Positions 1 to 5,708 are shown, counted from the stretch's first letter. The stretch: DNA of 6,726 bases from Candidatus Hydrogenedentota bacterium (GCA_003552765.1 PUOI01000082.1:1-6726), one strand, 5' to 3'. Translations and numbers: made by a program. The notes: generated from the letters alone by a model not told the origin.

Positions 1-1
1 A

Positions 2-61
2 CCGGAACCCGAGCCGGAGCCAGAGCCGGAACCCGAGCCGGAGCCGGAACCAGAGCCAGAG
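2..61 (+). repeat. Hexameric (Pro-Glu)n coding microsatellite
   Basis: Ten consecutive 6-base units, each a CCN codon followed by GAR, encode ten Pro-Glu pairs in the linker of the TolA-like protein. The array may continue to the left of the window. Units differ at third positions, so it is a degenerate rather than a perfect repeat. Gain or loss of whole units would keep the frame and only change linker length. Confidence 0.85.
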
Positions 62-439
62 CCCCTTACGCCAACGCCACGGCCTGTGGAGCCTGCGCCT
101 GAACCAGAGGAGTTGGAGGAGACGGGTGTCGGGGTGCAGGAGGCCCTTCCCAGCGTGCTAAACTACTGGGGCCGGTTGGTGCGGCGTCAGGTTGAGCGGC
201 GTTGGGAGGTTCCCGGCGGTATTCGGCTGCAGGAAGAAAACCGCGCCGTGGTCTCGTTCTGGGTGGATCGTTCGGGAAATCTTCTGCGCGAGCCTGAGAT
301 TGTGTCCCATGCTCACGATCCGGCCATAGCGGAATCGGGCAAACGGGCCATCCAACACGCCGCGCCATTTCCGCCGTTGCCATCGGACTTTCGCGAGCCC
401 GAGCAGCAGGTCGTGTTCGTCTTTAATCTGAGAAGATAG
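2..439 (+). CDS. tolA: TolA/TonB-family energy transducer, C-terminal part (5' end outside window)
   Basis: The reading frame is open from base 2 to the TAG at 437-439, giving 145 residues of a protein that starts outside the window. It opens with ten Pro-Glu pairs (residues 1-20), then a Pro/Glu-rich stretch to about residue 40. This is the kind of extended linker that lets TonB and TolA span the periplasm. Residues about 45-145 match the TonB/TolA C-terminal domain: an early helix with YWGRLVRRQVERRW, a strand with VVSFWVDRSGNL, the helix and turn IQHAAPFPPLP, and a last strand VVFVFNLRR. The family uses inner-membrane proton-motive energy, through TolQR or ExbBD, to act on outer-membrane partners. 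TolA is preferred over TonB because tolB starts 68 bases downstream on the same strand. The N-terminal membrane anchor is not in view, so TonB-like naming remains possible. Confidence 0.82.
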   Translation, partial: PEPEPEPEPEPEPEPEPEPEPLTPTPRPVEPAPEPEELEETGVGVQEALPSVLNYWGRLVRRQVERRWEVPGGIRLQEENRAVVSFWVDRSGNLLREPEIVSHAHDPAIAESGKRAIQHAAPFPPLPSDFREPEQQVVFVFNLRR

Positions 440-495
440 AGACTGTCTTTCAACTGTCCGAAATCCAGCGAAACAACATACCACCGTTAGCCGAA

Positions 496-501
496 AAGGA
501 G
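496..501 (+). promoter_or_regulatory. Ribosome binding site deciding the GTG start of tolB
   Basis: AAGGAG lies six bases before the GTG at 508. This supports GTG as the start, and the resulting protein begins with a well-formed signal peptide. Confidence 0.75.
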
Positions 502-507
502 TTCATC

Positions 508-1824
508 GTGCGAGTCTTTGTTGCTTTCTTATTCGTGCTGTCCGCCGCTCCGTTGGCGGGAGCACAGCAACCGGTCCGAATCGAGCTTGATCGCCCCATG
601 GACCATCGCATACCCATTGCCGTTCCCCCATTCGCCACGCCCGAAGGGCAAGAAGATCTGGGGCGCGAATTGGCCGAGGTGATGGAATACGACCTTGAGT
701 TCTCGGGCCACTTCCAAATCGTCCCTCAGGGCGAGTTCCCGCCGGATTTTCAAGGATTCACGAGTGACGCGACGGACATCAACTTCTCGCGCTGGCGGGA
801 GGATAGCTCGGCGGAATATTTGGTCTACGCCTATGCTCGCAGGGAAGGCGAGGCCGTGGTGGCCGAGTGCCGGCTCTTCGACGTGATTGATGGTGTTCAA
901 GTGGTGGGCAAGCGGCTAAGCACCGACAATGCGGAATGGTCCCGGCAGGTGGCGCACCAATTCGCGGATGAGATCGTCCTGTACCTGACGGGAGAACTTG
1001 GGATCGCTACGTCCCAGATCGCTTTCTCGGGCGTGCGGGATGGAAACAAGGAGATTTTTGTCGCCGATTATGATGGCCATCGCCAGCGGGCGGTAACCAA
1101 TCACAACTCGATCTCCATTCGGCCCAAGATGTCTCCAAGCGGAGATCGCATAGCCTATGTCTCCTACAAGGACCGCTTTCCATTCTTGTACATCTTGACG
1201 CTTTCCACGGGCGAATCGGCGCCGTTGTCCCGGCGCGTGGGTCTTAATGCCTCGCCTTCATGGGCGCCCGATGGCGAGTCGCTGGCGATTGTCCTCAGTG
1301 TGGATGGCCATCCCAACATCTACCTGATCGACGCCGACGGCAGCAATCTGCGGCAACTCACGCACGAGCGATTGGTGGACAGTTCCCCCACATTCCATCC
1401 CAGCGGCGACCGAATCGCTTTCGTTAGCCAGCGCTCCGGCCCGCCCCAGATCTTCGTCATGGACCGCGATGGCGGAAACGTCAGGCGGGTGTCGTTTCAG
1501 GGAGGAAGCTCCTATGACCCCGCATGGTCGCCCAATGGCCAATACCTGGCTTACGTCGTCTCCCGGCCGGGCGAGGGGTACCACATCTACGCGATGGAGG
1601 CCAATGGCGCCAATCCCCAGCGGCTCACCACGACAGGCCGGACGAACGAATCCCCGAGCTGGTCCGCGGATTCCCGGCACGTCATCTTTACCTCCAACCG
1701 TGGCGGGCAGCAGCAGATGTGGACAGTGAACGTCGAGACGGGCGATGTCCGGCAAGTGCCCAACCAAGGCAACGCGCGGAACGAAGGGCCGAACTGGGGT
1801 CCCCGGCGGCATCCCTCCAACTAG
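508..1824 (+). CDS. tolB: Tol-Pal system protein TolB
   Basis: This is a periplasmic component of the Tol-Pal system, which links TolA in the inner membrane to Pal and the outer membrane and is needed for envelope integrity and division. The protein has 438 residues, the usual TolB length. Residues 1-19 form a signal peptide (charged start, hydrophobic core, AGA before Gln20). Residues about 22-165 are the N-terminal alpha/beta domain, ending in the family-typical segment HQFADEIVLYLTGELGIA (150-167). Residues about 168-436 form a beta-propeller of WD40-like PD40 repeats, seen as recurring phrases such as SPSGDRIAYVS, APDGESLAIVLS, HPSGDRIAFVSQ, SPNGQYLAYVVS and SADSRHVIFTS, each followed by an IYLIDADGSN-type strand. 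It follows the TolA-like gene on the same strand, probably in one operon. The odd feature is that pal does not follow; smpB does. Identification is secure. Confidence 0.96.
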   Translation: MRVFVAFLFVLSAAPLAGAQQPVRIELDRPMDHRIPIAVPPFATPEGQEDLGRELAEVMEYDLEFSGHFQIVPQGEFPPDFQGFTSDATDINFSRWREDSSAEYLVYAYARREGEAVVAECRLFDVIDGVQVVGKRLSTDNAEWSRQVAHQFADEIVLYLTGELGIATSQIAFSGVRDGNKEIFVADYDGHRQRAVTNHNSISIRPKMSPSGDRIAYVSYKDRFPFLYILTLSTGESAPLSRRVGLNASPSWAPDGESLAIVLSVDGHPNIYLIDADGSNLRQLTHERLVDSSPTFHPSGDRIAFVSQRSGPPQIFVMDRDGGNVRRVSFQGGSSYDPAWSPNGQYLAYVVSRPGEGYHIYAMEANGANPQRLTTTGRTNESPSWSADSRHVIFTSNRGGQQQMWTVNVETGDVRQVPNQGNARNEGPNWGPRRHPSN

Positions 1825-1914
1825 GCCGCGTATCTCTTGGAGAACGCCCGGCTCAAGCTTGTTGTTACAGCTGTTGGCCGCCGAAGTGGACGCGCCAAGA
1901 GGCGGCATGGCCTG

Positions 1915-1932
1915 GCCCCACAAACTTGGGGC
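1915..1932 (+). other. Small hairpin in the tolB-smpB intergenic region
   Basis: GCCCC at 1915-1919 and GGGGC at 1928-1932 can form a five-pair stem with an eight-base loop. No T-run follows, so it is not a convincing intrinsic terminator. A longer-range pair, CTCTTGG at 1834-1840 with CCAAGAG at 1895-1901, lies in the same 148-base gap. No clear promoter was found for smpB here. Confidence 0.3.
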
Positions 1933-1960
1933 GATCCGGGTACTGGTGTGAGGCACAATT

Positions 1961-1968
1961 AGGGGAGG
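1961..1968 (+). promoter_or_regulatory. Ribosome binding site of smpB
   Basis: AGGGGAGG ends four bases before the ATG at 1973. It is strong and fixes the start of smpB. Confidence 0.75.
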
Positions 1969-1972
1969 ACGC

Positions 1973-2437
1973 ATGGCGCAGGGGGAAAAACTCATCGCGC
2001 AGAACCGGCGCGCCCGCCACGATTTTCACGTGTTGGATCGCTTCGAGGCGGGCATTGCGCTGCAAGGGACCGAAGTGAAGTCGCTGCGCAATGGAAAGGT
2101 CAATTTCAAGGACAGTCACGCGGACCTCAACGGGGGCGAGCTATTTTTGAAAGGCCTCCACATCGCTCCGTATGAACAGGGCAACATCCACAATCATGAG
2201 CCCGAGCGTCCGCGCAGACTTCTGATGCACAAGGACGAGATCATCCGGCTGGGAATAAAGACGGCGGAGAAGGGCCTTGCTCTGGTCCCTCTCCGCCTCT
2301 ATTTCAAGAATGGAAAGGCCAAGGTGGAACTTGGTCTGTGCAGGGGCAAGCAGAAAGCGGATAAGCGGGATACACTGCGCCAACGCGTCGCGGAACGGGA
2401 AACGGACCGTTACCTGAAAGAGCGGAAATATGACTAA
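1973..2437 (+). CDS. smpB: SsrA (tmRNA)-binding protein SmpB
   Basis: This small cytoplasmic RNA-binding protein delivers tmRNA to stalled ribosomes in trans-translation. The 154 residues match the family's usual length and show its landmarks from end to end: NRRARHDF at 11-18, the signature GTEVKSLR at 32-39, the FLKGLHIAPYEQGN strand and turn at 58-71, RPRRLLMHKDEI at 79-90, and ALVPLRLYFKNGKAKVELGL at 103-122. The basic C-terminal tail (about 123-154), which enters the empty mRNA channel, is complete. In that tail the motif usually written K-K-x-Y/H-D-K-R reads KQKADKR at 126-132, so the usual aromatic or histidine residue is alanine. The tmRNA gene is not in this window. The stop lies 12 bases from the stop of the convergent peptidase gene. 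The identity is certain; the tail substitution is the only oddity. Confidence 0.97.
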   Translation: MAQGEKLIAQNRRARHDFHVLDRFEAGIALQGTEVKSLRNGKVNFKDSHADLNGGELFLKGLHIAPYEQGNIHNHEPERPRRLLMHKDEIIRLGIKTAEKGLALVPLRLYFKNGKAKVELGLCRGKQKADKRDTLRQRVAERETDRYLKERKYD

Positions 2438-2449
2438 CGGAACACAGCG

Positions 2450-3580
2450 TTATCGTTGGGCGTGGGTTTCCGGCGCCGTTCCCATCAGTTCCTGAACAAA
2501 TGGGACCGGGTCAATCGCGCGGCCGCGGTCCCGCACCTCGAAATGCACATGGGGCCCTGTGGCGTGACCCGTTGAACCCACGGCGCCAATGGCTGTGTTT
2601 TCGCTGACCTCATCCCCAACCTCAACGAAGTTTTCCGAATTGTGTCCGTAAAGGGTTTCCACCCGGTTGTCGTGCTCCACGATGACCACGTTGCCGTATC
2701 CCGGTTTCCAGCCACTAAAGCGCACATGACCGGCCTTGAGGGGATAAATCTCCGTGCCGGACGCCGCCGCCAGGTCCACCCCGCGATGGTACTGCCAACG
2801 CCCGGTGATGGGGCTCTCCCGCATGCCAAATTCGGAGGTCATTCGGCCCGGCTGTTCGAGAATGGCGGTCCACGGGGAGTCTTTTCCGCCCACGTCGATG
2901 CCCGGTTCGGTCCCTCTACCGAAGACCTCCTTGAGATTCCTCGCCAAGTCTCCGATCTGATCGCGGACGTTGTCCGGCAACGCGGCGTCCCGTTGGGTGA
3001 GCCTGGAGCTGTCATGCGAGGCGACGGAGCGCGGCTCATCGGCGTCATCGCCGGAGGAGATGGTTGGGGCGGTCTCTGGCGGGACGGTGGCCACGAGTTC
3101 CTTGAACGAGTCCGGCTCCACGCTGGCCGAATCCGTGGCTAGTTCCTGTTGGGCCGGGGAATCCTCAACGCGCGCCGGCGCGGATGCCGTTTCGGGCTCC
3201 GAAGACGCGGGCGCATCGTCCGCCAGAGCGGGAATGCGGTCATCCAACGCGCTCAGATCGATGCGCTGCCCCGGACGTATGAGGTCGGGATTGGCCATAT
3301 CGTTGGATTGCGCCACAACTTGCACTCCCGAATAAATGTCGGAAGTGCGAAAAGACTCGCCCCCATCCACGAGGTAATCCCGCACAATATGGCTGAGGGT
3401 TTCCCCTGACTGGACGGTGTGTTGAACGCTTGTTGCGGACTGCCCGTTCTCTTCTTGAGTCCCGCCGAGCGAGGCCGTCAATGTCTCGTCAAACCGGCCG
3501 CCCGTTTCCTTTGCGCCGCTGGCCAAGGCGGCGGGAGGTTGCGGCGGCGCAGACGACTGCAGCAGCGCTTCCACCCTCAC
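2450..3580 (-). CDS. LysM and M23-family peptidoglycan endopeptidase without signal peptide
   Basis: This 376-residue protein is predicted to bind and cleave peptidoglycan cross-links. An N-terminal segment (1-50) starts MRVEALLQSS and is rich in Ala and Pro. A LysM domain follows at about 54-109 (HTVQSGETLSHIV through NPDLIRPGQRIDL), longer than usual because of an insert around VDGGESFRTSD. Residues 115-205 are acidic low-complexity linker. The M23 (lysostaphin-type) domain lies at about 246-361 with all key residues: HRGVD (His265, Asp269), YGHNS (His313) and HVHFE (His344, His346). The active site is therefore intact. The GTG at 3580 is preferred because AGGGGAG lies nine bases upstream; the more distant GTG at 3628 lies only about eight bases from the predicted transcript start and has no such site. 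Neither start gives a signal peptide or membrane segment, which is odd for a wall enzyme. Export by the flagellar or another non-Sec route is an inference. A sigma-54-type promoter precedes the gene. Confidence 0.9.
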   Translation of the reverse strand: MRVEALLQSSAPPQPPAALASGAKETGGRFDETLTASLGGTQEENGQSATSVQHTVQSGETLSHIVRDYLVDGGESFRTSDIYSGVQVVAQSNDMANPDLIRPGQRIDLSALDDRIPALADDAPASSEPETASAPARVEDSPAQQELATDSASVEPDSFKELVATVPPETAPTISSGDDADEPRSVASHDSSRLTQRDAALPDNVRDQIGDLARNLKEVFGRGTEPGIDVGGKDSPWTAILEQPGRMTSEFGMRESPITGRWQYHRGVDLAAASGTEIYPLKAGHVRFSGWKPGYGNVVIVEHDNRVETLYGHNSENFVEVGDEVSENTAIGAVGSTGHATGPHVHFEVRDRGRAIDPVPFVQELMGTAPETHAQR

Positions 3581-3589
3581 GATTCGCGT

Positions 3590-3596
3590 CTCCCCT
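3590..3596 (-). promoter_or_regulatory. Ribosome binding site deciding the GTG start of the M23 peptidase
   Basis: Read on the minus strand, AGGGGAG lies nine bases before GTG at 3580-3578. It favours this start over the upstream in-frame GTG at 3628, which would add 16 residues. Confidence 0.6.
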
Positions 3597-3620
3597 GCTA
3601 CGTTCTGTCTTTGACGTGTT

Positions 3621-3636
3621 ACGGACACTTATCCGT
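3621..3636 (-). other. Hairpin at the predicted 5' end of the peptidase mRNA
   Basis: On the minus strand ACGGA (3636-3632) pairs with TCCGT (3625-3621) around a six-base loop. The transcription start predicted from the -24/-12 promoter falls at about 3636, so the stem would sit at the extreme 5' end of the transcript, a place where hairpins can protect mRNA. An overlapping alternative pairs TTTGACG at 3610-3616 with CGTCAAA at 3634-3640. Confidence 0.45.
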
Positions 3637-3646
3637 CAAAGGAGTG

Positions 3647-3662
3647 AGCAAGTAACGTGCCG
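3647..3662 (-). promoter_or_regulatory. Sigma-54 (-24/-12) promoter of the M23 peptidase gene
   Basis: The minus-strand sequence is CGGCACGTTACTTGCT, against the known sigma-54 consensus TGGCACG-N4-TTGCW. Only the first base differs. The invariant GG (3661-3660) and GC (3649-3648) are separated by exactly ten bases. The predicted start, at about 3636, lies some 56 bases before the GTG start codon. Such promoters need an activator ATPase of the NtrC type and often serve flagellar, nitrogen or envelope-stress genes. The identification is by consensus match only. Confidence 0.65.
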
Positions 3663-3670
3663 AATGGTGA

Positions 3671-3712
3671 GGACGCGCCTAACTTCCCCATTATCAAGGA
3701 GTTAGCGCGTCC
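3671..3712. repeat. Long inverted repeat upstream of the sigma-54 promoter
   Basis: The arms GGACGCGCCTAACT (3671-3684) and AGTTAGCGCGTCC (3700-3712) are complementary over 13 pairs with a single bulged C. A further CC/GG pair inside leaves a ten-base loop. Its right-hand location is about 110 bases past the stop of the lipoprotein gene, and its left end is nine bases upstream of the -24 element. No T-run follows on either strand, which argues against a simple intrinsic terminator. It could be an activator-binding site for the sigma-54 promoter, an mRNA 3'-end stem for the gspB-lipoprotein transcript, or a dispersed repeat. Confidence 0.65.
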
Positions 3713-3721
3713 AACGCTGGA

Positions 3722-3783
3722 GTACGCTGACGCGAGCGTGCGGAACTATTTGCCGCCCGTCTACCAGAATCTGCCGCGGGCGG
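3722..3783. repeat. Two further inverted repeats in the same intergenic region
   Basis: ACGCT at 3724-3728 pairs with AGCGT at 3735-3739, extendable by one wobble and one G-C pair to 3722-3741. CCGCCCG at 3753-3759 pairs with CGGGCGG at 3777-3783 around a 17-base loop. Together with the repeat at 3671-3712 they fill most of the gap between the peptidase and lipoprotein genes. Confidence 0.45.
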
Positions 3784-3819
3784 ACCTTCCCCTATCGCGC
3801 GGGACAGCAGCCGGTTCCA

Positions 3820-4278
3820 TCACTCACCGGACTCGTCCGGAGCCGCCTCTCCTTCGTCTTCCGGCATGACGACCCGCATCTGGGTGGTCGCGCGCAACGG
3901 TTGATCGCTGCCGGTCTCGTCTTGGACGACGACCACCTCGCCTCGGGAATCGTACGCTGTGAATCTAACCGTGTATTCGCCTTCGGGTACGTTGTAGGGA
4001 ACGTCGACCTCGCGGGTCCATACGCTGGTGGGACCGTCCTCTACTTGCGTTAGCTCGAAGGCGTTGTCGGGATCGCCCGCGACCTCCACTTCAACCCGGT
4101 CCACAATGCCGTGTTCATCCTGTATGCGTGCGGTTATGGACGCCTGCCCTTCCGGAGCGAGTTCGGCCGGCTCTATCATCGCGTCGCGAAACGTGGGCAC
4201 GTGACCTGGCGTGGTGGCGCAACCAGCCATGAGACCGCCCGCTACGATCATGGAAAGCACAACGATACAATACTTCAT
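3820..4278 (-). CDS. Small lipoprotein with a predicted Ig-like domain
   Basis: This is a 152-residue protein of unknown function. Residues 1-19 form a lipoprotein signal peptide, with Lys2, a hydrophobic core and the lipobox LMAGC, so Cys20 should be the lipidated residue. Asp is absent at the position after Cys (Ala21), so by the Gammaproteobacterial sorting rule it would go to the outer membrane. Residues about 40-139 look like one beta-sandwich: alternating strands QASITARIQ, VDRVEVEV, TSVWTREVDVP, GEYTVRFTAYD and TTQMRVVMP, the pattern of an Ig or fibronectin-like fold. The last dozen residues are acidic. ATG at 4278 is chosen over in-frame ATGs at 4302 and 4362 because it gives the signal peptide and has AGGGGAG 11 bases upstream. 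It follows gspB on the same strand after 167 bases. A role as an accessory or pilotin-like partner of the secretion system is only a guess from position. Confidence 0.85.
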   Translation of the reverse strand: MKYCIVVLSMIVAGGLMAGCATTPGHVPTFRDAMIEPAELAPEGQASITARIQDEHGIVDRVEVEVAGDPDNAFELTQVEDGPTSVWTREVDVPYNVPEGEYTVRFTAYDSRGEVVVVQDETGSDQPLRATTQMRVVMPEDEGEAAPDESGE

Positions 4279-4445
4279 GGATTCTCTTACTCCCCTCTTC
4301 ATCGGATGCGCTGACACCGGGTTCTTTAGCAGTTCCGGCGCCGTAAATGGCAGTTGAAACATCGTTTTCTTGGCAACGCAGCCTCGCTGGCTGGCGCAAT
4401 TGTACTTGGTAACGGAAGGCAGTCCGTAGCGTGTTGACGGCCAAC

Positions 4446-5708
4446 CTACCGCCGGACGTAGTAGCGCGCCCCGTTCACCTCGATGGCTATACCGCGCACA
4501 CTAACCGCTAGCAAGCGCGCATTGGTGCCGGGGATGGTTTCCCCCACATACACCACTTGATAATCAATTAACGCGGATGGCCGGGGACGGTTCTCGCTGG
4601 GAGCCCGAAGCATGTTAATCCGCAAATCCTCGAGCCCATGCTCCCGCCGCGCGGTTTGCGTAAGCGTGGGAAGCGAATCCATGTCCACTGGCCGGTCATC
4701 CGGCGCCGGCGCTTGCTGCTCCCGTTCGCTGGACGGCGCTTCGGAAGGGGAAGCTGCGCGCCTGGCTCTCTCGGCCCGTTGCTCGCGAAGTTGCGCCGCA
4801 GCTTCCTCCGCTTGGCGCACCTCACTGCTCAGCCGTTCCGGCCCCGTTTCACCGCGTTCCGCAGCCGTCTCTCGTCTAAGTTCTTCCAGCGCCCGTTCCA
4901 GACGGGCCAGCTCGGGCCGTTCCACTTCTTCCGACTGTGTTTCGGCGTGCTCGGCGACCGTCTCCCGTCTAAGTTCTTCCAACGCCCGTTCCAGCTGGGC
5001 CAGCTCGGGCCGTTCCACCTCCTCGGGTTCCGGTTCGGGCTCTGGTTCGGGCTCGGGTTCCGGTTCTGGTTCGGGCTCGGGTGCAGGTTCAGGTTCAGGT
5101 GCAGGTTCAGGCTCAGGCTCAGGTTCTGGATCGCTTGGTTCGGATTCCACTTCCGTGGTGACAGGCTCCGGATCAGCAGAGGGGGTGTCCTCCTCAGGCG
5201 TTAAATCGGCCTCCTCTTCCGCCGTCACGCTTTCAGGCTCTTGCGGGGCCGGAGGAGCGCCTATCGCTTCCGGTTGGGGAGGCTCCTCGCGCGGCGCTTC
5301 CTCAGTGGTCGGCTCCGGAACATCGGGCTCATCGTCCACCACGGGAGCGGGATCCTCTGATTCGTCCGCGGACGAGCTGTCATCCGGCTCTTCTTCCCCG
5401 GTCACGGCTTGGCCGGCACCGTCATCCTCGGACGGCGCGCTGGCCGCCATCCAGTCATCCCCCGCCATTTGCGATTGCGCGACATACACGGCCGCGCCCA
5501 CGGAAACGGCGACCAGCACCACGCTGAAGATCAATCCCCCCACAACAAGCACGGCGGGCGACAGGCGGCGCGTCAGCGCGCGGCCAAGTGGATTCGGCCC
5601 CATGAGATCATGCTCGGCCTCACCCTGATCGATGGTGTGACTGGCCGTCTGTTGCCTGGCGGCCTTTTCCTCTTCCAGTTTCTTTAGGGCGTCTAGAATG
5701 GAACTCAT
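4446..5708 (-). CDS. gspB: GspB-like type II secretion assembly protein
   Basis: The protein has 420 residues. The N-terminus MSSILDALKKLEEEKAARQ is the cytoplasmic signature of GspB/ExeB proteins. One membrane helix lies at about 51-77 (PAVLVVGGLIFSVVLVAVSV and on), putting the rest in the periplasm. Residues 85-229 are acidic and Pro-rich, ending in a Pro-Glu/Pro-Ala tract at 194-229. Two tandem 31-residue copies follow (230-260, 261-291), then an Arg/Glu/Ala-rich, probably helical segment to about 320. The C-terminal domain (about 362-420) has the GspB pattern: INMLRAPSENRPRPSALIDY, VVYVGETIPGTNARLLAV, and VRGIAIEVNGARYYVRR. With the ATPase GspA/ExeA, family members help insert the secretin ring through peptidoglycan. 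The ATG overlaps the TGA of the upstream acidic gene (ATGA), so translation is probably coupled. The periplasmic linker is longer than in classical ExeB. Identification rests on both ends and the topology. Confidence 0.85.
   Translation of the reverse strand: MSSILDALKKLEEEKAARQQTASHTIDQGEAEHDLMGPNPLGRALTRRLSPAVLVVGGLIFSVVLVAVSVGAAVYVAQSQMAGDDWMAASAPSEDDGAGQAVTGEEEPDDSSSADESEDPAPVVDDEPDVPEPTTEEAPREEPPQPEAIGAPPAPQEPESVTAEEEADLTPEEDTPSADPEPVTTEVESEPSDPEPEPEPEPAPEPEPAPEPEPEPEPEPEPEPEPEPEEVERPELAQLERALEELRRETVAEHAETQSEEVERPELARLERALEELRRETAAERGETGPERLSSEVRQAEEAAAQLREQRAERARRAASPSEAPSSEREQQAPAPDDRPVDMDSLPTLTQTARREHGLEDLRINMLRAPSENRPRPSALIDYQVVYVGETIPGTNARLLAVSVRGIAIEVNGARYYVRR
4836..5021 (-). repeat. 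93-bp tandem duplication within gspB
   Basis: Two adjacent copies (5021-4929 and 4928-4836) encode 31 residues each, both beginning EVERPELA and sharing LERALEELRRET; they diverge toward their ends. At the DNA level the core, at 4873-4925 and 4966-5018, differs by only a few bases, pointing to a fairly recent duplication. The encoded segment looks helical with regular Leu spacing, so copy number would set the length of a rod or coiled-coil piece. Confidence 0.88.
5022..5129 (-). repeat. Degenerate 6-bp (Pro-Glu/Pro-Ala) repeat tract in gspB
   Basis: Eighteen in-frame hexamers encode alternating Pro and Glu, with Ala in two positions (residues 194-229). The strand opposite reads as a Gly-Ser repeat, which is a by-product. 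The unit resembles the tract at the left end of the window in the TolA-like gene. Confidence 0.85.

Noticed and set aside
1825..1972. Intrinsic terminator after tolB
   Set aside because: The small GCCCC/GGGGC hairpin has no following T-run, and the CTCTTGG/CCAAGAG pair spans 54 bases.
1258..1995. 245-codon minus-strand frame opposite tolB
   Set aside because: It is antisense to the conserved beta-propeller of TolB and has no family likeness; a high-GC shadow frame.
1524..2078. 184-codon plus-strand frame bridging tolB and smpB
   Set aside because: It overlaps both well-identified genes out of frame and reads like a shadow, with no domain and no ribosome site.
2438..2449. Bidirectional terminator between smpB and the peptidase gene
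   Set aside because: Only 12 bases separate the stops, and no stem with T-runs is visible there or just inside either gene.
2642..3142. 166-codon plus-strand frame opposite the M23 peptidase
   Set aside because: Antisense to an intact catalytic domain; no independent support.
3581..3628. Upstream GTG at 3628 as start of the peptidase
   Set aside because: It would begin about eight bases after the predicted transcript start with no ribosome site, while the GTG at 3580 has a good one. The 16 added residues do not create a signal peptide.
4279..4445. Possible separate promoter for the lipoprotein (minus-strand TACAAT at about 4398-4403)
   Set aside because: No acceptable -35 element at the right distance, so the match is no better than chance.
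4612..5628. Long plus-strand frame of 338 codons with a Gly-Ser repeat
   Set aside because: It lies wholly antisense to gspB. Its Gly-Ser repeat is just the complement of the Pro-Glu codons, and it lacks any recognisable domain.
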